A stretch of 46,761 nt of DNA, taken from NCBI GenBank assembly GCA_016182965.1, contig JACPFM010000034.1:1-46761 (forward strand), given 5' to 3'. Below, one piece after another: positions 36,004 through 46,761 of the stretch (position 1 is the first letter of the stretch; every line of letters starts with the position of its first letter). Source of the stretch: Deltaproteobacteria bacterium. Its GTDB lineage: Bacteria; Myxococcota_A; Polyangia; Polyangiales; JADJMO01. Below the pieces are notes generated by a model. That model saw only the letters and a program-made list of their open reading frames with translations, ran no database searches and had not been told where the DNA came from. A program made the translations under genes and the position numbers.

Positions 36004-36654
36004 ATGTCTCGGCCCTCGCCCCGTTTCTCCCCTCGTTTCTCGCGTCTTCGCGCCGTGCTCGCGCTCACGACCGTGGCCGCGTGCACCTTGACCGCCGGCC
36101 GCTCGTCGGCCGCGGGCGAGTACGATTGGCGCAAGGAGCCGGGACAGGAGCACGGCAGCCAGGTCGCCTCCTCCGAGTGGCTGCCGATCATGATCGGCTC
36201 CGTCAGCGGCGCGATGGTGGGCGCGCTCGGCGGTTACGCGTTCGACGACCGGCAGCCGGCGCTCTGGGGCCCGATCCTCGGCGGCGTGCTCGGCGGTGTC
36301 GCCGGCGGCGCGGGCGGGGCGTGGGTCATCCGGAGCTTCCGCGACAAGGACACGCGCCTCGCCGGCACCATCAGCGGCGCGGGCGTCGGCGCCGCGCTCG
36401 GCGCGGTGCTGTGGGCCAACATGGAGCCCGACGGCCGCACGCTCGAGAGCATCGGCAAGTACGGCGCGCTCGTGGTCGGCCCGCTGCTCGGCGCGGTCGC
36501 TGGACGCCAGCTCGCCGCGTTCATGCAGGAGAGGCCGCCGCGCGAGGCGCCCGCCGCCGCGCCGGCTCCAGTGGCGATCGCACCGAGCTTCGCGCCGGTC
36601 ATCGGCCCGCGCGGCGCCACCGGGATGACGTTCGCGCTCGCCGCGACGTTCTAG
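36004..36654 (+). CDS. Exported glycine-zipper-rich membrane protein
   Basis: 216 aa. The N-terminal signal has a basic region (RPSPRFSPRFSRLR), a hydrophobic core and either a lipobox (TVAAC) or an AxA site (SSAA then GEYDW). The middle has Gly-rich helices (SVSGAMVGALGGYAF, ILGGVLGGVAGGAGGAWVI, TISGAGVGAALGAVLW, LVVGPLLGAVAGRQLAAF) of glycine-zipper type, common in outer-membrane or pore-forming lipoproteins. The C-terminus is Pro/Ala-rich and ends in MTFALAATF, a strand-like end. Function unknown. It is convergent with purB, with oriented heptamers between. Confidence 0.7.
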   Translation: MSRPSPRFSPRFSRLRAVLALTTVAACTLTAGRSSAAGEYDWRKEPGQEHGSQVASSEWLPIMIGSVSGAMVGALGGYAFDDRQPALWGPILGGVLGGVAGGAGGAWVIRSFRDKDTRLAGTISGAGVGAALGAVLWANMEPDGRTLESIGKYGALVVGPLLGAVAGRQLAAFMQERPPREAPAAAPAPVAIAPSFAPVIGPRGATGMTFALAATF

Positions 36655-36660
36655 ATCACC

Positions 36661-36841
36661 GGTCGCAATTGCGAGACGTCGGGTTGTGTTGGCCGCTCCG
36701 ACCCGGTCATCAGTCGTCAGTCGTCAGCGCGAGACTGAGGATTTCTCCTGTCCTCCGTTGGGCTGGGCTGATGACTGACGACTGATGACTGACGACCAAG
36801 CCGACAGAGCGACGGCCAGGCGGTGTCCCGCGATTGCGACC
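36661..36841. repeat. Inverted AGTCGTC heptamers between convergent genes
   Basis: Left arm on the plus strand is GGTCATC, AGTCGTC, AGTCGTC, AGC (36705-36728). The right arm, minus strand, is GGTCGTC, AGTCATC, AGTCGTC, AGTCATC (36797-36770). The arms are complementary apart from a few G-T or A-C positions, so they can form a long hairpin. A 9-bp inverted repeat GGTCGCAAT/ATTGCGACC bounds the region (36661-36669 and 36833-36841). Each arm points away from the gene it follows, as at 1517 and 2484. Confidence 0.75.
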
Positions 36842-36853
36842 GCGCGGATTCCG

Positions 36854-38155
<1,302 letters not shown>

Positions 38156-38229
38156 CGAGGCCCGGGTAGCCGGGCCGAGCCTTGCGGTCTACCCGTTCCC
38201 CCTCCCGCTCCCGCGCTCGCTCCGGGCCC

Positions 38230-38258
38230 TCGACAAGTCCCCCTTCGCCCACTACAGT
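38230..38258 (+). promoter_or_regulatory. Putative sigma-70 promoter of rpmE
   Basis: TCGACA (38230-38235), 17-bp spacer, TACAGT (38253-38258). Matches are 5 of 6 to TTGACA and 4 of 6 to TATAAT. Transcription would start near 38265, leaving a leader of about 70 nt before the rpmE ATG. Confidence 0.45.
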
Positions 38259-38332
38259 GCGCCCCCCCTTGGATCCGCGGGCTTTCGGGCCCGCCCCGAG
38301 CCCCTACTCGCGGGGCTCACACGGAGACGGTC

Positions 38333-38650
38333 ATGCGCGACATCCACCCGTACTACCCGCCCTGCACGATCAGCTGCGCGTGCGGCGCGACCTACCCGAC
38401 CCGCTCGACGCGCGGCGACTTCACGGTCGACGTCTGCGGCGCCTGCCACCCGTTCTACACCGGCAAGCAGAAGCTCATGGACACCGCGGGCCGCATCGAC
38501 CGCTTCAAGAAGAAGTTCGGCGATCAGGTGAAGGCCGCCCCGAAGCCCGGCAAGGACCCGAGCAAGCAGGGCCAGAAGATCGCCAAGAAAGAGAAGCCCG
38601 CCAAGGCCGAGAAGGCCGAGGCCGCGCCGGCGAAGCCCGCCGAGGGCTGA
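38333..38650 (+). CDS. rpmE: Ribosomal protein L31 (zinc form) with long basic tail
   Basis: 105 aa; GGAGA precedes ATG 38333. The L31 core is residues 1-65: [20 protein letters not shown], then [20 protein letters not shown], with Cys residues of the zinc-binding (C+) form (C11/C15/C17 and C36/C39 area). The core ends at [10 protein letters not shown]. The remaining 35-40 residues are a Lys/Ala/Pro/Glu tail, about 50% longer than the usual 70-aa protein. The tail is probably disordered and may contact rRNA. Part of a translation-related cluster with prfA. Confidence 0.95.
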   Translation: MRDIHPYYPPCTISCACGATYPTRSTRGDFTVDVCGACHPFYTGKQKLMDTAGRIDRFKKKFGDQVKAAPKPGKDPSKQGQKIAKKEKPAKAEKAEAAPAKPAEG

Positions 38651-38831
38651 TCTCGACCTTTCGTCACCTCGGCTCGAGTTCGAGGGACGAGCGTCGTGAC
38701 GCGTGGTGGCTCCGGCCATCGCGCGTCGGTGCGTTTTTGTCGCCTGTCGTGCCGACCGCGCATCCGAACGGCGCGGCCGCGCTCCGGTCGGGGGCCTCCC
38801 CGCCGAGAAAGCCGGTGCTAGGTTCACGCCC

Positions 38832-39977
38832 ATGTCGGATCAGAAGGTCGAGAACGGCACGCCCGCGCGCCCCTACATCGGCGGGCAGGCCGTGCTCGAG
38901 GGCGTGATGATGCGGTCGCCCGCCTCCTTCGCGATCGCCGTGCGCCGCGCCGACGGATCGATCTCGATCCGCGAGCGCCCGGCGATGGGCGGCACGTCGA
39001 AGTGGAGCAAGGTGCCGCTGGTGCGCGGCATGGTCACCCTCGTCGAGTCTCTCAAGCTCGGGAGCGAGGCGCTGCGCTTCTCCGCCGAGCTCTACGAGAA
39101 GGACCTCGAGGCCGCCGAGAAGGCCGGCGGCGCGCTGTCCGCGCTCACGCTCCCTTTCAAGGCCTTCGGCCTCGCGCTCGCGCACCTCGTGTCGCGCGCC
39201 GACGGAGAGCCGAGCGGCTCCTCCTCCGGTGACGAGGGCTCTCGCGCGCCCAACACCGGCGCCATCCTCACCATCGTCGCGGTCGCGTTCCTCATCGCGC
39301 TGCCGCAGCTGCTCGCGTGGGGCGCGTCGTCGCTGTTCAGCCTCGACCTCGACCTGCGCAGCCCGAAGTTCCAGCTGCTGACCGGCTTCTTCAAGCTGTT
39401 CGTCGTGCTCGGGTACCTCGCGCTCATCCGCCGCGTCGCCGAGATTCGCCGCGTGTTCCAGTATCACGGCGCCGAGCACAAGACGATCAGCACCTACGAG
39501 GCCGACGAGGCGCTCGTCGTCGAGAACGCGCGCAAGAAGACGACGCTGCACCCGCGCTGCGGCACGACGTTCCTCGTGCTCACGGTGCTCGTGTCGATCG
39601 TGGTCTGGACGGCGCTCGGCCCGCTGCTGCCGAAGATCGGCGGTCCGAAGATCGTCGAGCAGCTCGCCTTCATCGCGATGAAGGTCCCCTTCCTCCCGGT
39701 GCTCGCCGGCATCACCTTCGAGCTGCAGCGCTTCACCGCGCGCTACTGCCTCACCGGCCCGCTCCGCGCGCTGCTCTACCCCGGGTTCCTCGTGCAGAAG
39801 ATCACGACCATCGAGCCCGACGACGAGCAGCTCGAGATCGCGCTCGCCTCGATGCGCGCGACCCTCTGGCGCGAGCAGGTCGGCGTCGAGAAGGCCCTCC
39901 CGAAAGACCCTGCGGAGATCCTCGCCTTCCCGAGCTACGCTGACCTGGTCGAGGCCCAAGACCTCCGCGCCGCCTGA
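38832..39977 (+). CDS. DUF1385-family membrane protein
   Basis: 381 aa from ATG 38832. The N-terminal [16 protein letters not shown] is the DUF1385 hallmark, followed by [20 protein letters not shown]. Membrane segments: [53 protein letters not shown] and [15 protein letters not shown] soluble conserved core has [13 protein letters not shown] and [10 protein letters not shown] with His/Cys residues that could bind metal. The family is regularly next to prfA (and prmC), and prfA follows after 36 bp. Function is not established. Confidence 0.9.
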   Translation: MSDQKVENGTPARPYIGGQAVLEGVMMRSPASFAIAVRRADGSISIRERPAMGGTSKWSKVPLVRGMVTLVESLKLGSEALRFSAELYEKDLEAAEKAGGALSALTLPFKAFGLALAHLVSRADGEPSGSSSGDEGSRAPNTGAILTIVAVAFLIALPQLLAWGASSLFSLDLDLRSPKFQLLTGFFKLFVVLGYLALIRRVAEIRRVFQYHGAEHKTISTYEADEALVVENARKKTTLHPRCGTTFLVLTVLVSIVVWTALGPLLPKIGGPKIVEQLAFIAMKVPFLPVLAGITFELQRFTARYCLTGPLRALLYPGFLVQKITTIEPDDEQLEIALASMRATLWREQVGVEKALPKDPAEILAFPSYADLVEAQDLRAA

Positions 39978-40013
39978 TCCCGAACCAAGCCCGCGGCGCC
40001 GCCGCGCACCCGC

Positions 40014-41144
40014 ATGCTCCCCGAAGAGAAGCTCGGATCGATCGCACGCCGCTACCGCGAGCTCGAGGACATGCTCTGTCGTCCCGAGATCGTCGGCGAT
40101 CGCCAGCAGTTCCAGAGGCTCTCCAAGGAGCGGAGCGAGATCGAGCCCGTCGCCAACGCCTGGGAGCAGTACGCCCAGCTCGATCGCGACATCCACGACA
40201 ACGAGGCCGCCCTCGGCGATCCCGAGCTGCGCGAGCTCGCCGAGGCCGAGCTGCCCGAGCTGCAGGCGAAGAAGCGCGCGCTCGAGGACGACCTCCGCCT
40301 CCTCCTGCTGCCCACCGATCCGGCCGATCAGAAGAACGTCATCCTCGAGATCCGCGCCGGCGAGGGCGGCGAAGAGGCGGCGCTCTTCGCCGCCGACCTC
40401 TTCAAGATGTACGCGCGCTACGCCGAGGGCCGTGGCTGGAGGCTCGAGGTGATGAACCTCTCCGAGGCGTCCGCCGGCGGCTACAAGGAGATGATCGCGC
40501 TGGTCAGCGGCCGCCCGAGCGGCGACGGCAAGAACGGCGTCTACTCGCAGCTTCGCTTCGAAGGCGGCGTCCACCGCGTGCAGCGCGTGCCGGCCACCGA
40601 GACCCAGGGGCGCATCCACACCTCGACCGCGACGGTGGCGGTGCTGCCCGAGGCCGAGGAGGTCGACGTCCACATCGACGAGGCGCGCGACCTCGAGATC
40701 TCGATCGCGGCGAGCGGCGGCCCGGGCGGGCAGGGGGTCAACACGACCAACAGCGCCGTCCAGCTGCTGCACAAGCCGACCGGCATCATCGTCAAGTGCC
40801 AGGACGAGCGCTCGCAGATCAAGAACAAGGCGAAGGCGCTCAAGGTCCTCCGTTCGCGCCTGCTCGAGATCGAGCGCGAGAAGGCCGACGCGGCTGTCGC
40901 GGCCGAGCGCCGCGGCATGGTCTCGACCGGCGAGCGCTCGATGAAGGTTCGGACGTACAATTACCCGCAGAACCGCGTGACCGATCACCGCATCAAGCTC
41001 ACGCTCAACAAGCTCGATCGAGTCGTGAACGGCGATCTCGGCGAGCTCATCTCCGCGCTTCAGGCGCACCGCCAGGCGGAGCTGCTCCGCGCCGGTGGGC
41101 TGTCCGATGCCGCTGCGCTCCCGACGGGGAGCGACGACGACTGA
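40014..41144 (+). CDS. prfA: Peptide chain release factor 1
   Basis: 376 aa. It recognises UAA and UAG stop codons and triggers peptide release. The codon-reading tripeptide PAT is at 193-195 (RVPATETQGR), which identifies RF1 rather than RF2. The catalytic GGQ is at 238-240 (SGGPGGQGVNTTNSAVQ), and its Gln is normally methylated by PrmC. N-terminal helical domain and the C-terminal NYPQNRVTDHRIKLTLNKLD box are present. No prmC follows; the next gene, 2 bp after the TGA, is a DUF2378/V4R-like protein. No -1 frameshift site was seen. Confidence 0.97.
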   Translation: MLPEEKLGSIARRYRELEDMLCRPEIVGDRQQFQRLSKERSEIEPVANAWEQYAQLDRDIHDNEAALGDPELRELAEAELPELQAKKRALEDDLRLLLLPTDPADQKNVILEIRAGEGGEEAALFAADLFKMYARYAEGRGWRLEVMNLSEASAGGYKEMIALVSGRPSGDGKNGVYSQLRFEGGVHRVQRVPATETQGRIHTSTATVAVLPEAEEVDVHIDEARDLEISIAASGGPGGQGVNTTNSAVQLLHKPTGIIVKCQDERSQIKNKAKALKVLRSRLLEIEREKADAAVAAERRGMVSTGERSMKVRTYNYPQNRVTDHRIKLTLNKLDRVVNGDLGELISALQAHRQAELLRAGGLSDAAALPTGSDDD

Positions 41145-41146
41145 AG

Positions 41147-41740
41147 ATGGCCCAGCCCGAGACGCGCGGGAACCTCCTCGGGACGGCGATCCTCGGCGCC
41201 GTCGACTACTTCATCAAGAAGTGGGGGCCCGCCGCCGCGCACACCACCATCACGCGTCTCTCGCAGGCGTCGCGCGCCTTCGTCACGCCCAACGCGCCGA
41301 GCCTCGGCATCCTCGCGGCGCGCCGGTATCCGTACCCGTTCGTCGGGGAGCTGTTCCGCACCATGGCCGCCGTCGCGAAGGTCCCCGAGGACGCCTTCAT
41401 CCGCGAGATCACCGCCGCAGGCATGGACGCGAACCTCGACACCGTCGGCCGGGTGATCCTGCGCTGGGCGGTGACCCCGCAGATGATCGCCCGCCGCGCG
41501 CAGGACATGTGGAACACCTTCCACGACTCGGGCAAGGTCACCGTGCGCGTGGTCAGCGAGCACGAGTACGTGTCCGACGTCACCGACTGGCCGAACCACG
41601 ACGTCACCGTGTGCAAGGTCGCCGCGGAGGCGCGGCGGCGCATCATGGAGCGCACGGGTGCCAAGAACGTCGACGTCTCCCGCCTTGCGTGCGTCTCGTG
41701 GGGCCACGACCGGTGCACGTTTCGGGTGAAGTGGGACTGA
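41147..41740 (+). CDS. DUF2378/V4R-like protein (197 aa)
   Basis: ATG 41147 begins 3 bp after the prfA stop, so the two are probably co-transcribed. The sequence is helical in the first half (AILGAVDYFIKKWGPAAAHT, PFVGELFRTMAAVAKV) and ends with CKVAAEARRRIMERTG, then VDVSRLACVSWGHDRCTFRVKW. The C-terminal Cys-x-x-W-x-H-x-x-Cys with F-V-W is reminiscent of V4R or DUF2378 (TIGR02265) proteins, which are numerous in myxobacteria. Metal or small-ligand binding is suggested by these residues but not shown. Family placement is tentative. Confidence 0.65.
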   Translation: MAQPETRGNLLGTAILGAVDYFIKKWGPAAAHTTITRLSQASRAFVTPNAPSLGILAARRYPYPFVGELFRTMAAVAKVPEDAFIREITAAGMDANLDTVGRVILRWAVTPQMIARRAQDMWNTFHDSGKVTVRVVSEHEYVSDVTDWPNHDVTVCKVAAEARRRIMERTGAKNVDVSRLACVSWGHDRCTFRVKWD

Positions 41741-41924
41741 GTCGACCGGGCTCGCATGGGCATCCGCGACCCAGCCGGCTCCCAGTGCGGCGAAGCCTTC
41801 GTGCCGTCGCGGCGTGATCTGGCGCAGGAAGGCTCACGCTGGACCGCTCGTCTCGTGTAGGCTGGGGCCGTTCGCCGGGCGGAGGCACGATCCGACACGT
41901 CCGTGCGCCACGAGAGGTCCTCCG

Positions 41925-42917
41925 ATGCGCTTCCGACTCTTCGCTTCTCCCGTCGTCTCTCTCGCGGCTCTCGCCGTCCTCGCGCTCGCGCCTGCCGCGG
42001 AGGCTCAGAAGAAGACCGACGCCAAGCCGAAGGCGGAAGAGAAGGCGAAGGCGGAAGAGAAGGCGAAGGCCGCCGAGACCAAGCCGGAGCCGAAGGCCGA
42101 GGAGAAGGCCGGCGACAAGGCCGGCGACAAGGCGAAGGCCGCCGGCACCGAGGACAAGGCGGCCGGCGCCGAGGACACCAAGGACGACGACAAGGACGAG
42201 GCGACGCCCGCCAAGCCTCCGCCGCCTCCGGAAGATCCGACCGACGCGAAGGAGGTGCCGGGCAAGACGTACTACTACATCGGCGCGCGCTGGCGTCAGA
42301 CGCTGCTGCCGAAGTTCATGCTCGGCCTCTTCGTCGACGGAGGGCCGAAGCAGGTGTGGATCCCGAGCTTCGGCCTCGAAGGCACGATGCGCAAGGACGG
42401 CTTCGACACGACGCTCTACCTCACCTACGCCGACTGGGGCATGGACCCGTTCGCCTTCAAGGGCAAGGACGAGCAGCCCAACGCGTGGGAGATCGTCGAG
42501 TCGCGCCTGAAGCTGATGAACCTCGGCGTCGATCTGCTGTGGGGCACCGAGTTCAACAAGAACTTCTCGTTCCAGTACGGCATCACCACCGGCATCGCGC
42601 TGGTGTTCGGCGATCTGAAGCGCGTGCAGGGCAGGCCGCGCGACGGCGCTGCGAACCCCGAGAACCCCGACGACATCGTGCCGTGCTCCGGTCCGATCCG
42701 CGGCGACGCCTACTGCGCGAACGACAACGACCACTACGGCGATTACAAGGAGCCGTCCTGGTTCAACGGCGGCAAGAAGCCGAACATCTACGCGTCGTTC
42801 GGTCCGCAGCTCGGCTTCCGCTGGAAGCCGATCAAGCAGTTCATGACCCGCATCAACTTCGGATGGGACCTCTTCCAGGGACCGTTCTTCGGGCTCAACG
42901 GCAGCTACGGACTCTGA
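41925..42917 (+). CDS. Predicted outer-membrane or surface protein (330 aa)
   Basis: ATG 41925 has GAGAGG upstream. Signal peptide (MRFRLFASPVVSLAALAVLA, cleavage near AAEAQ), then about 80 residues of Lys/Ala/Glu/Asp repeats (KAEEKAKAEEKAKAAE, GDKAGDKAKAAG), then a Pro run. The C-terminal part has alternating aromatic strands (TYYYIGARWRQTLLPKFMLG, DTTLYLTYADWGMDPFAFKG, FNKNFSFQYGITTGIALVFG, PNIYASFGPQLGFRWKPIKQ) ending in FFGLNGSYGL, consistent with a beta-barrel that ends in an aromatic/hydrophobic residue. Exact function unknown. The next gene, a kinase fusion, begins 6 bp after its stop, so they may share a transcript. Confidence 0.8.
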   Translation: MRFRLFASPVVSLAALAVLALAPAAEAQKKTDAKPKAEEKAKAEEKAKAAETKPEPKAEEKAGDKAGDKAKAAGTEDKAAGAEDTKDDDKDEATPAKPPPPPEDPTDAKEVPGKTYYYIGARWRQTLLPKFMLGLFVDGGPKQVWIPSFGLEGTMRKDGFDTTLYLTYADWGMDPFAFKGKDEQPNAWEIVESRLKLMNLGVDLLWGTEFNKNFSFQYGITTGIALVFGDLKRVQGRPRDGAANPENPDDIVPCSGPIRGDAYCANDNDHYGDYKEPSWFNGGKKPNIYASFGPQLGFRWKPIKQFMTRINFGWDLFQGPFFGLNGSYGL

Positions 42918-42923
42918 CCACGA

Positions 42924-45900
42924 GTGGATTCTCCCAAGGCCTTCCCCGCGCGGTATTTGCCGGTCCGTCGCCTCGGCGCCGGCGGCGGGGGCGAGGTATG
43001 GGAGGTTCGCGATCGGATCTCCGATCGGGTGCTCGCGCTGAAGGTGCTCGCGGCCGCCGACGCCGGCGCGGGCTCGAGCTCGCACCACGAGGTCGCCGCG
43101 CTGGTGCGCGAGGCGACGACGCTGCTCGATCTGTCGTCGTCGACCGGCATGCGGTTGCCGCGCGTCGAGCGTTTCGGTCGGCTCGCCGACGGCCGCGCGT
43201 ACCTCGTGCGCGAGCTCGTCGAGGGCGAGAGCCTCGCCGCGCACATCGATCGCGGCGGCGATTTGCGGGCCGCGGCGCGCGCGCTGCTCGGCGCGGCGGT
43301 GCAGCTCACGCAGCTGCACCGCGCCGGCATGCTCCATGGCGACATCAAGCCCGCCAACCTGATCGTGCGCCCCGACGGCTCGTCGACGCTCGTCGATCTC
43401 GGCCTCGCCACCGCGTGGGGCCCCGGCGGCGCGCGCCCGCAGGGCCTGACCCCGCGCTTCGCCGCGCCCGAGCTGTTCGAAGGCGAGCCCCTCACCGTGC
43501 GCGGCGAGGTCTACGCCCTCGGCGCCAGCCTCCGCGACGTGCTCGACGGCTGCACCGCCGCGCCCGCCGATCGCGAGATCGTCCCCGCGCTGCGCGAGGT
43601 CGAGCGGCGCGCGACCTCGCGCGACGCGTTCGCGCGCTTCCCCAGCGTCGACGAGCTCGGCGCGGCGATCGCCGCCGCGTGCGGGTTCGCCGAGGAGAAC
43701 GCCTTCGCGCGCGGCATCTGGACGATCGTCGCGACCGAGGCGCCGCTCACCGATCTGCTGCGCGCGGTCGACGCGATGGCGATCGGCGAGGAGCTCTCGG
43801 TCATCGGGCCGCCGGGCTCCGGCGGGCGCACCCTGCTCGCCGCCCTGGCGTGGAGGCTCGGCATCGGCGGGCAGCCGACCGCGTGGCTGCGCGGGCCGTG
43901 GTCCGACGTGGCGCTGGCGATCGAGCTGGCGACCGCGCTCGGCGCGCCGAGCGTCACCGACGAGGCGTTCGGCCAGAGCGCGGGCGTGCTGATCGTCGAC
44001 GACCCCGACACCGGCGACGCGCGCCTCTCGTCGCTGCGACGCGCCGGCGCGCGCGTGATCGCGCGCCGCGTGGGCGAGACGAGCGCGTCACGCGGCGAGG
44101 GCCGCACCTTCCTCGTGCCGTCGCTCGGCGATCGCGACGCGCTCGAGCTCGTGCGCCGCGCGCTCCCCTCGCTCCCCGACGCGGTGCTCGCGCGCATCGT
44201 CGCGCGCGGCGAGGGCCGACCGGGGCGGCTGCGCGCGATCGTCGCGGCCATCGGCGAACGCGCGATCGTCCGCGCCGAGTCGGTCGACGTGGTGGTCGCC
44301 CACCTCCGCGACGCCGAGCGCGGCGAGGAGCACGACGAGGAGCCGGCCACCGCGCAGCGCATCCGCGAGCTGCTCGACGCCGGGCGCGTGGGCGAGGCGG
44401 AGGCGCTGCTCCAGTCGGTGCCGGCCGGTCCGCAGACCGAGCTGCTCCGCGGGTGGATCGCCTGGTCGAAGGGCGATCTCGACGCCGCGCGCGCGATCGT
44501 CGACCCGATCGCGATCGACGCGACCGACGTCGCGCTCGCCGCCGAGCGCTGGGTGCTCCGCGCGAAGATCGAGATCAAGGCCGGCGCCTACGATCGCGCC
44601 ATCGCCGAGGCCGATCGCGCGCTCGCGCTGCCGGACGTCGACGTCGTGGCGCCGGGCGTCGCCGCCGAGGCGCGGCAGGCGCGCGGCGTCTCCAAGATCT
44701 ACCGCCAGGACGACGCGGGCGCGGTGGCCGACCTGCAGACCGCGATCCCGCTCGCCCGTCGCGCCGGCTCCAAGCGCGTCGAGGCGATCATCCACTCGTC
44801 GCTCGCCGTCGCCCACCAGCGCGCCGGTCGACCTGCCGAGGCGCGCAAGGCCTACGACGACGCGATCACCGCGGCCGAGGCGGCCGGCGACGCGGCCAGC
44901 GTGGCCACCGCGCGCCTGAACCTCGGCACCCTCGAGTGGGCCGACGGCGATCTCGCGCGCGCGATCAGCGAGTTCGAGGCCGCCGCCGATCTCGCCCGCC
45001 GCGTGATGCGCCACTCGACGCTCGAGCGCGCGCTGATCAACCTGGCGATCGTCGATCTCGGCCTCGGGCGCTACGCGCGCGTCGCCACCACCCTCAAGTC
45101 GCTCGAGGCGATGGCTCCGCAGATGACCCGCGTGGGCCGCGCGCAGCTCTCCGGTCTGCGCGCCGAGCTCGCGGGGCGCACCGGCGATCTGTCACGCGCC
45201 GTCGATCTGTATCGCGAGACCATCGCCGCGTGGCGTGAGCTCGGGCGGCCGGGCGACGCCGCCGAGGCCGCGATGGACGAGGTCCTCGTGCGGCGGCAGC
45301 GCGGCTCCGATCTGGTGTCGCCCGAGGACGATCTCCGCGAGCTCGATCAGGTGGAGCGCGATCTCGGCGCGCGCGCCGGCGAGCTCGGCGCGCCGCTCGG
45401 CCTCGCGCGCGGTCTCGTCAAGCACGTGCGCGGCGACGAGGCCGCGGCGATCACCGAGCTCGACGCCGCGATGAAGGCCGCCGAGGGGCAGCGGGAGTGG
45501 CGCTGGCAGGTGCACGCGGCGCGCGCGCGCGTGCTCGCGGCGCAGGGCAGCCACGCGCGCGCGCGGCGCGACGCCGACGACGCCGCGGCGATCCTCGAGG
45601 AGATCGCCGCCAAGCTCCCCCGCGATCTGCGCGAGGTCTTCTGGGACGAGCCGCGCCGCCGTGCCTTGCGGCAGGTGCACGAGGCGACGGTGCACACGCC
45701 GCGCAACATGATGCCTCCGTCGCTCGGCGGGATGATCCCCTCGATGACCCCCCCGATGATGCCGGCCGGGCCGGCGATCGCGGTGTCGAGCGGCGGCGGC
45801 GCGACGCAGTTCGTCCGGCTCGCCGAGGACCGCCTCGCCCGCATCCTCGCGATCAACCGTGACCTGGCATGCGAGGTCGATCTCGATCGACTGCTGGCGC

Positions 45901-46761
45901 GGATCACCGATCAAGCGCTCGACCTGCTCGGCGCCGACCGCGGCTTCGTCCTCCTCGCCGGTGAAGACGACCAGGCGCTGCACGCGCAGGCCGCGCGCGA
46001 TCGCCGCAAGGACGATCCGAGCGTGCAGTTCTCGCGCTCCATCGCCGAGCGCGTGCTGCGCACCGGCGAGCCGATCGTCACCAACGACGCGCGCGGCGAC
46101 GCGCGCCTCGGCGAGGCGGCGAGCGTTCACGCGCTGGCGATCCGCTCGGTCGCGTGCGTGCCCATCCCGCGCGTGCGCGGCGCCGATCGCCTGCCGATCG
46201 GCGTCCTCTACCTCGAGACCCGCGGCGCGCGCCCGGGCCGCGCGATCGAGGGGGAGCTGCCGACGCTCCTCGCTTTCGCCGATCAGGTGGGCATCGCCAT
46301 CGCCAACGCGCGCCTGGTCGACGAGAACCGTCGGCGCGCCGACGAGCTCGCCAAGACCAACGAGGAGCTCGAGCACGCACGCGAGCGGCTCGACGAGCTC
46401 CTCGCCCGTCGCACCGAGCAGCTCGAGCGCGCGCGCGCCGACCTCGGCGTCGCCCGACAGGCGCTGCGCGGACACGCCGGGTACGCCGGCTACAAGGGGC
46501 TGGTCGGCGCGAGCCCCGCCATGCGCCGGCTCTACGCGCTCGTCGACCGCGTGAAGGCGACCGACGTCCCGGTGCTGATCACCGGCGAGAGCGGCACCGG
46601 CAAGGAGGTCGTCGCGCGCGCCATCCACGCCGGCAGCGAGCGCGGAAAGAAGCCGTTCCTCGGGGTCAACTGCGGCGCCATCCCGGCCAACCTGCTCGAG
46701 AGCGAGCTGTTCGGTCACGTGAAGGGCGCGTTCACCGGCGCCGATCGCGATCGCAAGGGCC
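42924..46761 (+). CDS. Kinase-AAA-TPR-GAF-sigma-54 activator fusion (3' truncated)
   Basis: 1279 codons from GTG 42924, continuing past the window. Residues about 9-235 are a Hanks-type kinase: GAGGGG loop, LALKVL (Lys), [12 protein letters not shown] (HRD changed to HGD; catalytic Asp kept), VDLGLA (DFG changed to DLG), FAAPELF. Residues about 270-480 look like an AAA/NTPase part ([24 protein letters not shown]). Helical TPR-like repeats follow to about 960. A GAF domain (about 990-1130) has [11 protein letters not shown] and IGVLYLE. A coiled coil (1131-1182) leads to the sigma-54 AAA+ module: [35 protein letters not shown] and GAFTGADRD, the sigma-54 contact loop. The DNA-binding end is outside the window. 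It likely links a stress or small-ligand signal to sigma-54 transcription. Confidence 0.88.
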   Translation, partial: MDSPKAFPARYLPVRRLGAGGGGEVWEVRDRISDRVLALKVLAAADAGAGSSSHHEVAALVREATTLLDLSSSTGMRLPRVERFGRLADGRAYLVRELVEGESLAAHIDRGGDLRAAARALLGAAVQLTQLHRAGMLHGDIKPANLIVRPDGSSTLVDLGLATAWGPGGARPQGLTPRFAAPELFEGEPLTVRGEVYALGASLRDVLDGCTAAPADREIVPALREVERRATSRDAFARFPSVDELGAAIAAACGFAEENAFARGIWTIVATEAPLTDLLRAVDAMAIGEELSVIGPPGSGGRTLLAALAWRLGIGGQPTAWLRGPWSDVALAIELATALGAPSVTDEAFGQSAGVLIVDDPDTGDARLSSLRRAGARVIARRVGETSASRGEGRTFLVPSLGDRDALELVRRALPSLPDAVLARIVARGEGRPGRLRAIVAAIGERAIVRAESVDVVVAHLRDAERGEEHDEEPATAQRIRELLDAGRVGEAEALLQSVPAGPQTELLRGWIAWSKGDLDAARAIVDPIAIDATDVALAAERWVLRAKIEIKAGAYDRAIAEADRALALPDVDVVAPGVAAEARQARGVSKIYRQDDAGAVADLQTAIPLARRAGSKRVEAIIHSSLAVAHQRAGRPAEARKAYDDAITAAEAAGDAASVATARLNLGTLEWADGDLARAISEFEAAADLARRVMRHSTLERALINLAIVDLGLGRYARVATTLKSLEAMAPQMTRVGRAQLSGLRAELAGRTGDLSRAVDLYRETIAAWRELGRPGDAAEAAMDEVLVRRQRGSDLVSPEDDLRELDQVERDLGARAGELGAPLGLARGLVKHVRGDEAAAITELDAAMKAAEGQREWRWQVHAARARVLAAQGSHARARRDADDAAAILEEIAAKLPRDLREVFWDEPRRRALRQVHEATVHTPRNMMPPSLGGMIPSMTPPMMPAGPAIAVSSGGGATQFVRLAEDRLARILAINRDLACEVDLDRLLARITDQALDLLGADRGFVLLAGEDDQALHAQAARDRRKDDPSVQFSRSIAERVLRTGEPIVTNDARGDARLGEAASVHALAIRSVACVPIPRVRGADRLPIGVLYLETRGARPGRAIEGELPTLLAFADQVGIAIANARLVDENRRRADELAKTNEELEHARERLDELLARRTEQLERARADLGVARQALRGHAGYAGYKGLVGASPAMRRLYALVDRVKATDVPVLITGESGTGKEVVARAIHAGSERGKKPFLGVNCGAIPANLLESELFGHVKGAFTGADRDRKG

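Overview
This 46.8-kb window is high-GC DNA from a free-living, predatory or social bacterium, most likely a myxobacterium (Myxococcota, Polyangiales-like). That assignment is an inference. It rests on a MYXO-CTERM sorting tail on a giant Cys-rich/Kelch protein, several Hanks-type kinases (one fused to a sigma-54 activator), many lipoproteins with lipobox signals, an Uma2-family gene, strong GC3 bias and frequent GTG/TTG starts. No rRNA, tRNA, CRISPR array, transposase or integrase was seen.

Layout. 1-2523: the end of a Pro-rich protein, a small hypothetical, a lipoprotein, and an Uma2 gene flanked by two families of tandem heptamers. 2521-8332 (minus): a co-directional run of Bax-inhibitor-1, two envelope proteins (one a peptidase-like protein lacking its catalytic Glu), a HAD phosphatase translationally coupled to a GH113-like glycosidase, and dnaJ. 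8420-11757 (plus): trmH, a haem-type lipoprotein overlapping ruvA, and an FHA-domain protein. 11758-19997: an accessory segment bounded by direct repeats (the FHA gene tail plus a DUF433 gene). It holds a toxin-antitoxin-like nucleotidyltransferase pair, a third broken FHA tail, a hypothetical, and a 1885-residue surface protein with 12 Kelch repeats and Cys-rich modules. 19934-24084 (minus): two lipoproteins, about 0.9 kb of decayed sequence, a PPP-type phosphatase and a frameshifted VOC gene. 24088-27671 (minus): fadI-fadJ beta-oxidation operon with a perfect palindromic operator candidate. 27751-29367: a lipoprotein and a DHH phosphoesterase. 29419-33093 (minus): a pseudokinase and an active kinase as a coupled pair. 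33493-35914 (minus): an acyl carrier protein and a fused ketosynthase/chain-length-factor-like protein. 36004-46761: glycine-zipper protein, purB (minus), rpmE, DUF1385, prfA, a DUF2378/V4R-like protein, an outer-membrane protein, and the first 1279 codons of a kinase-AAA-TPR-GAF-sigma-54 activator fusion.

Core housekeeping genes (dnaJ, trmH, ruvA, fadIJ, purB, rpmE, prfA) alternate with lineage-specific envelope and signalling genes. The most notable observations are: (1) heptamer repeats placed just after stop codons and oriented with the upstream gene in every case visible; (2) a 7.8-kb segment framed by 98%-identical copies of the FHA gene 3' end; (3) proteins that keep a fold but lose catalytic residues (pseudokinase, HQxxH peptidase homologue, Cys-to-Ser second ketosynthase, HAD with Asp to Asn); (4) the kinase/sigma-54 fusion at the right edge.
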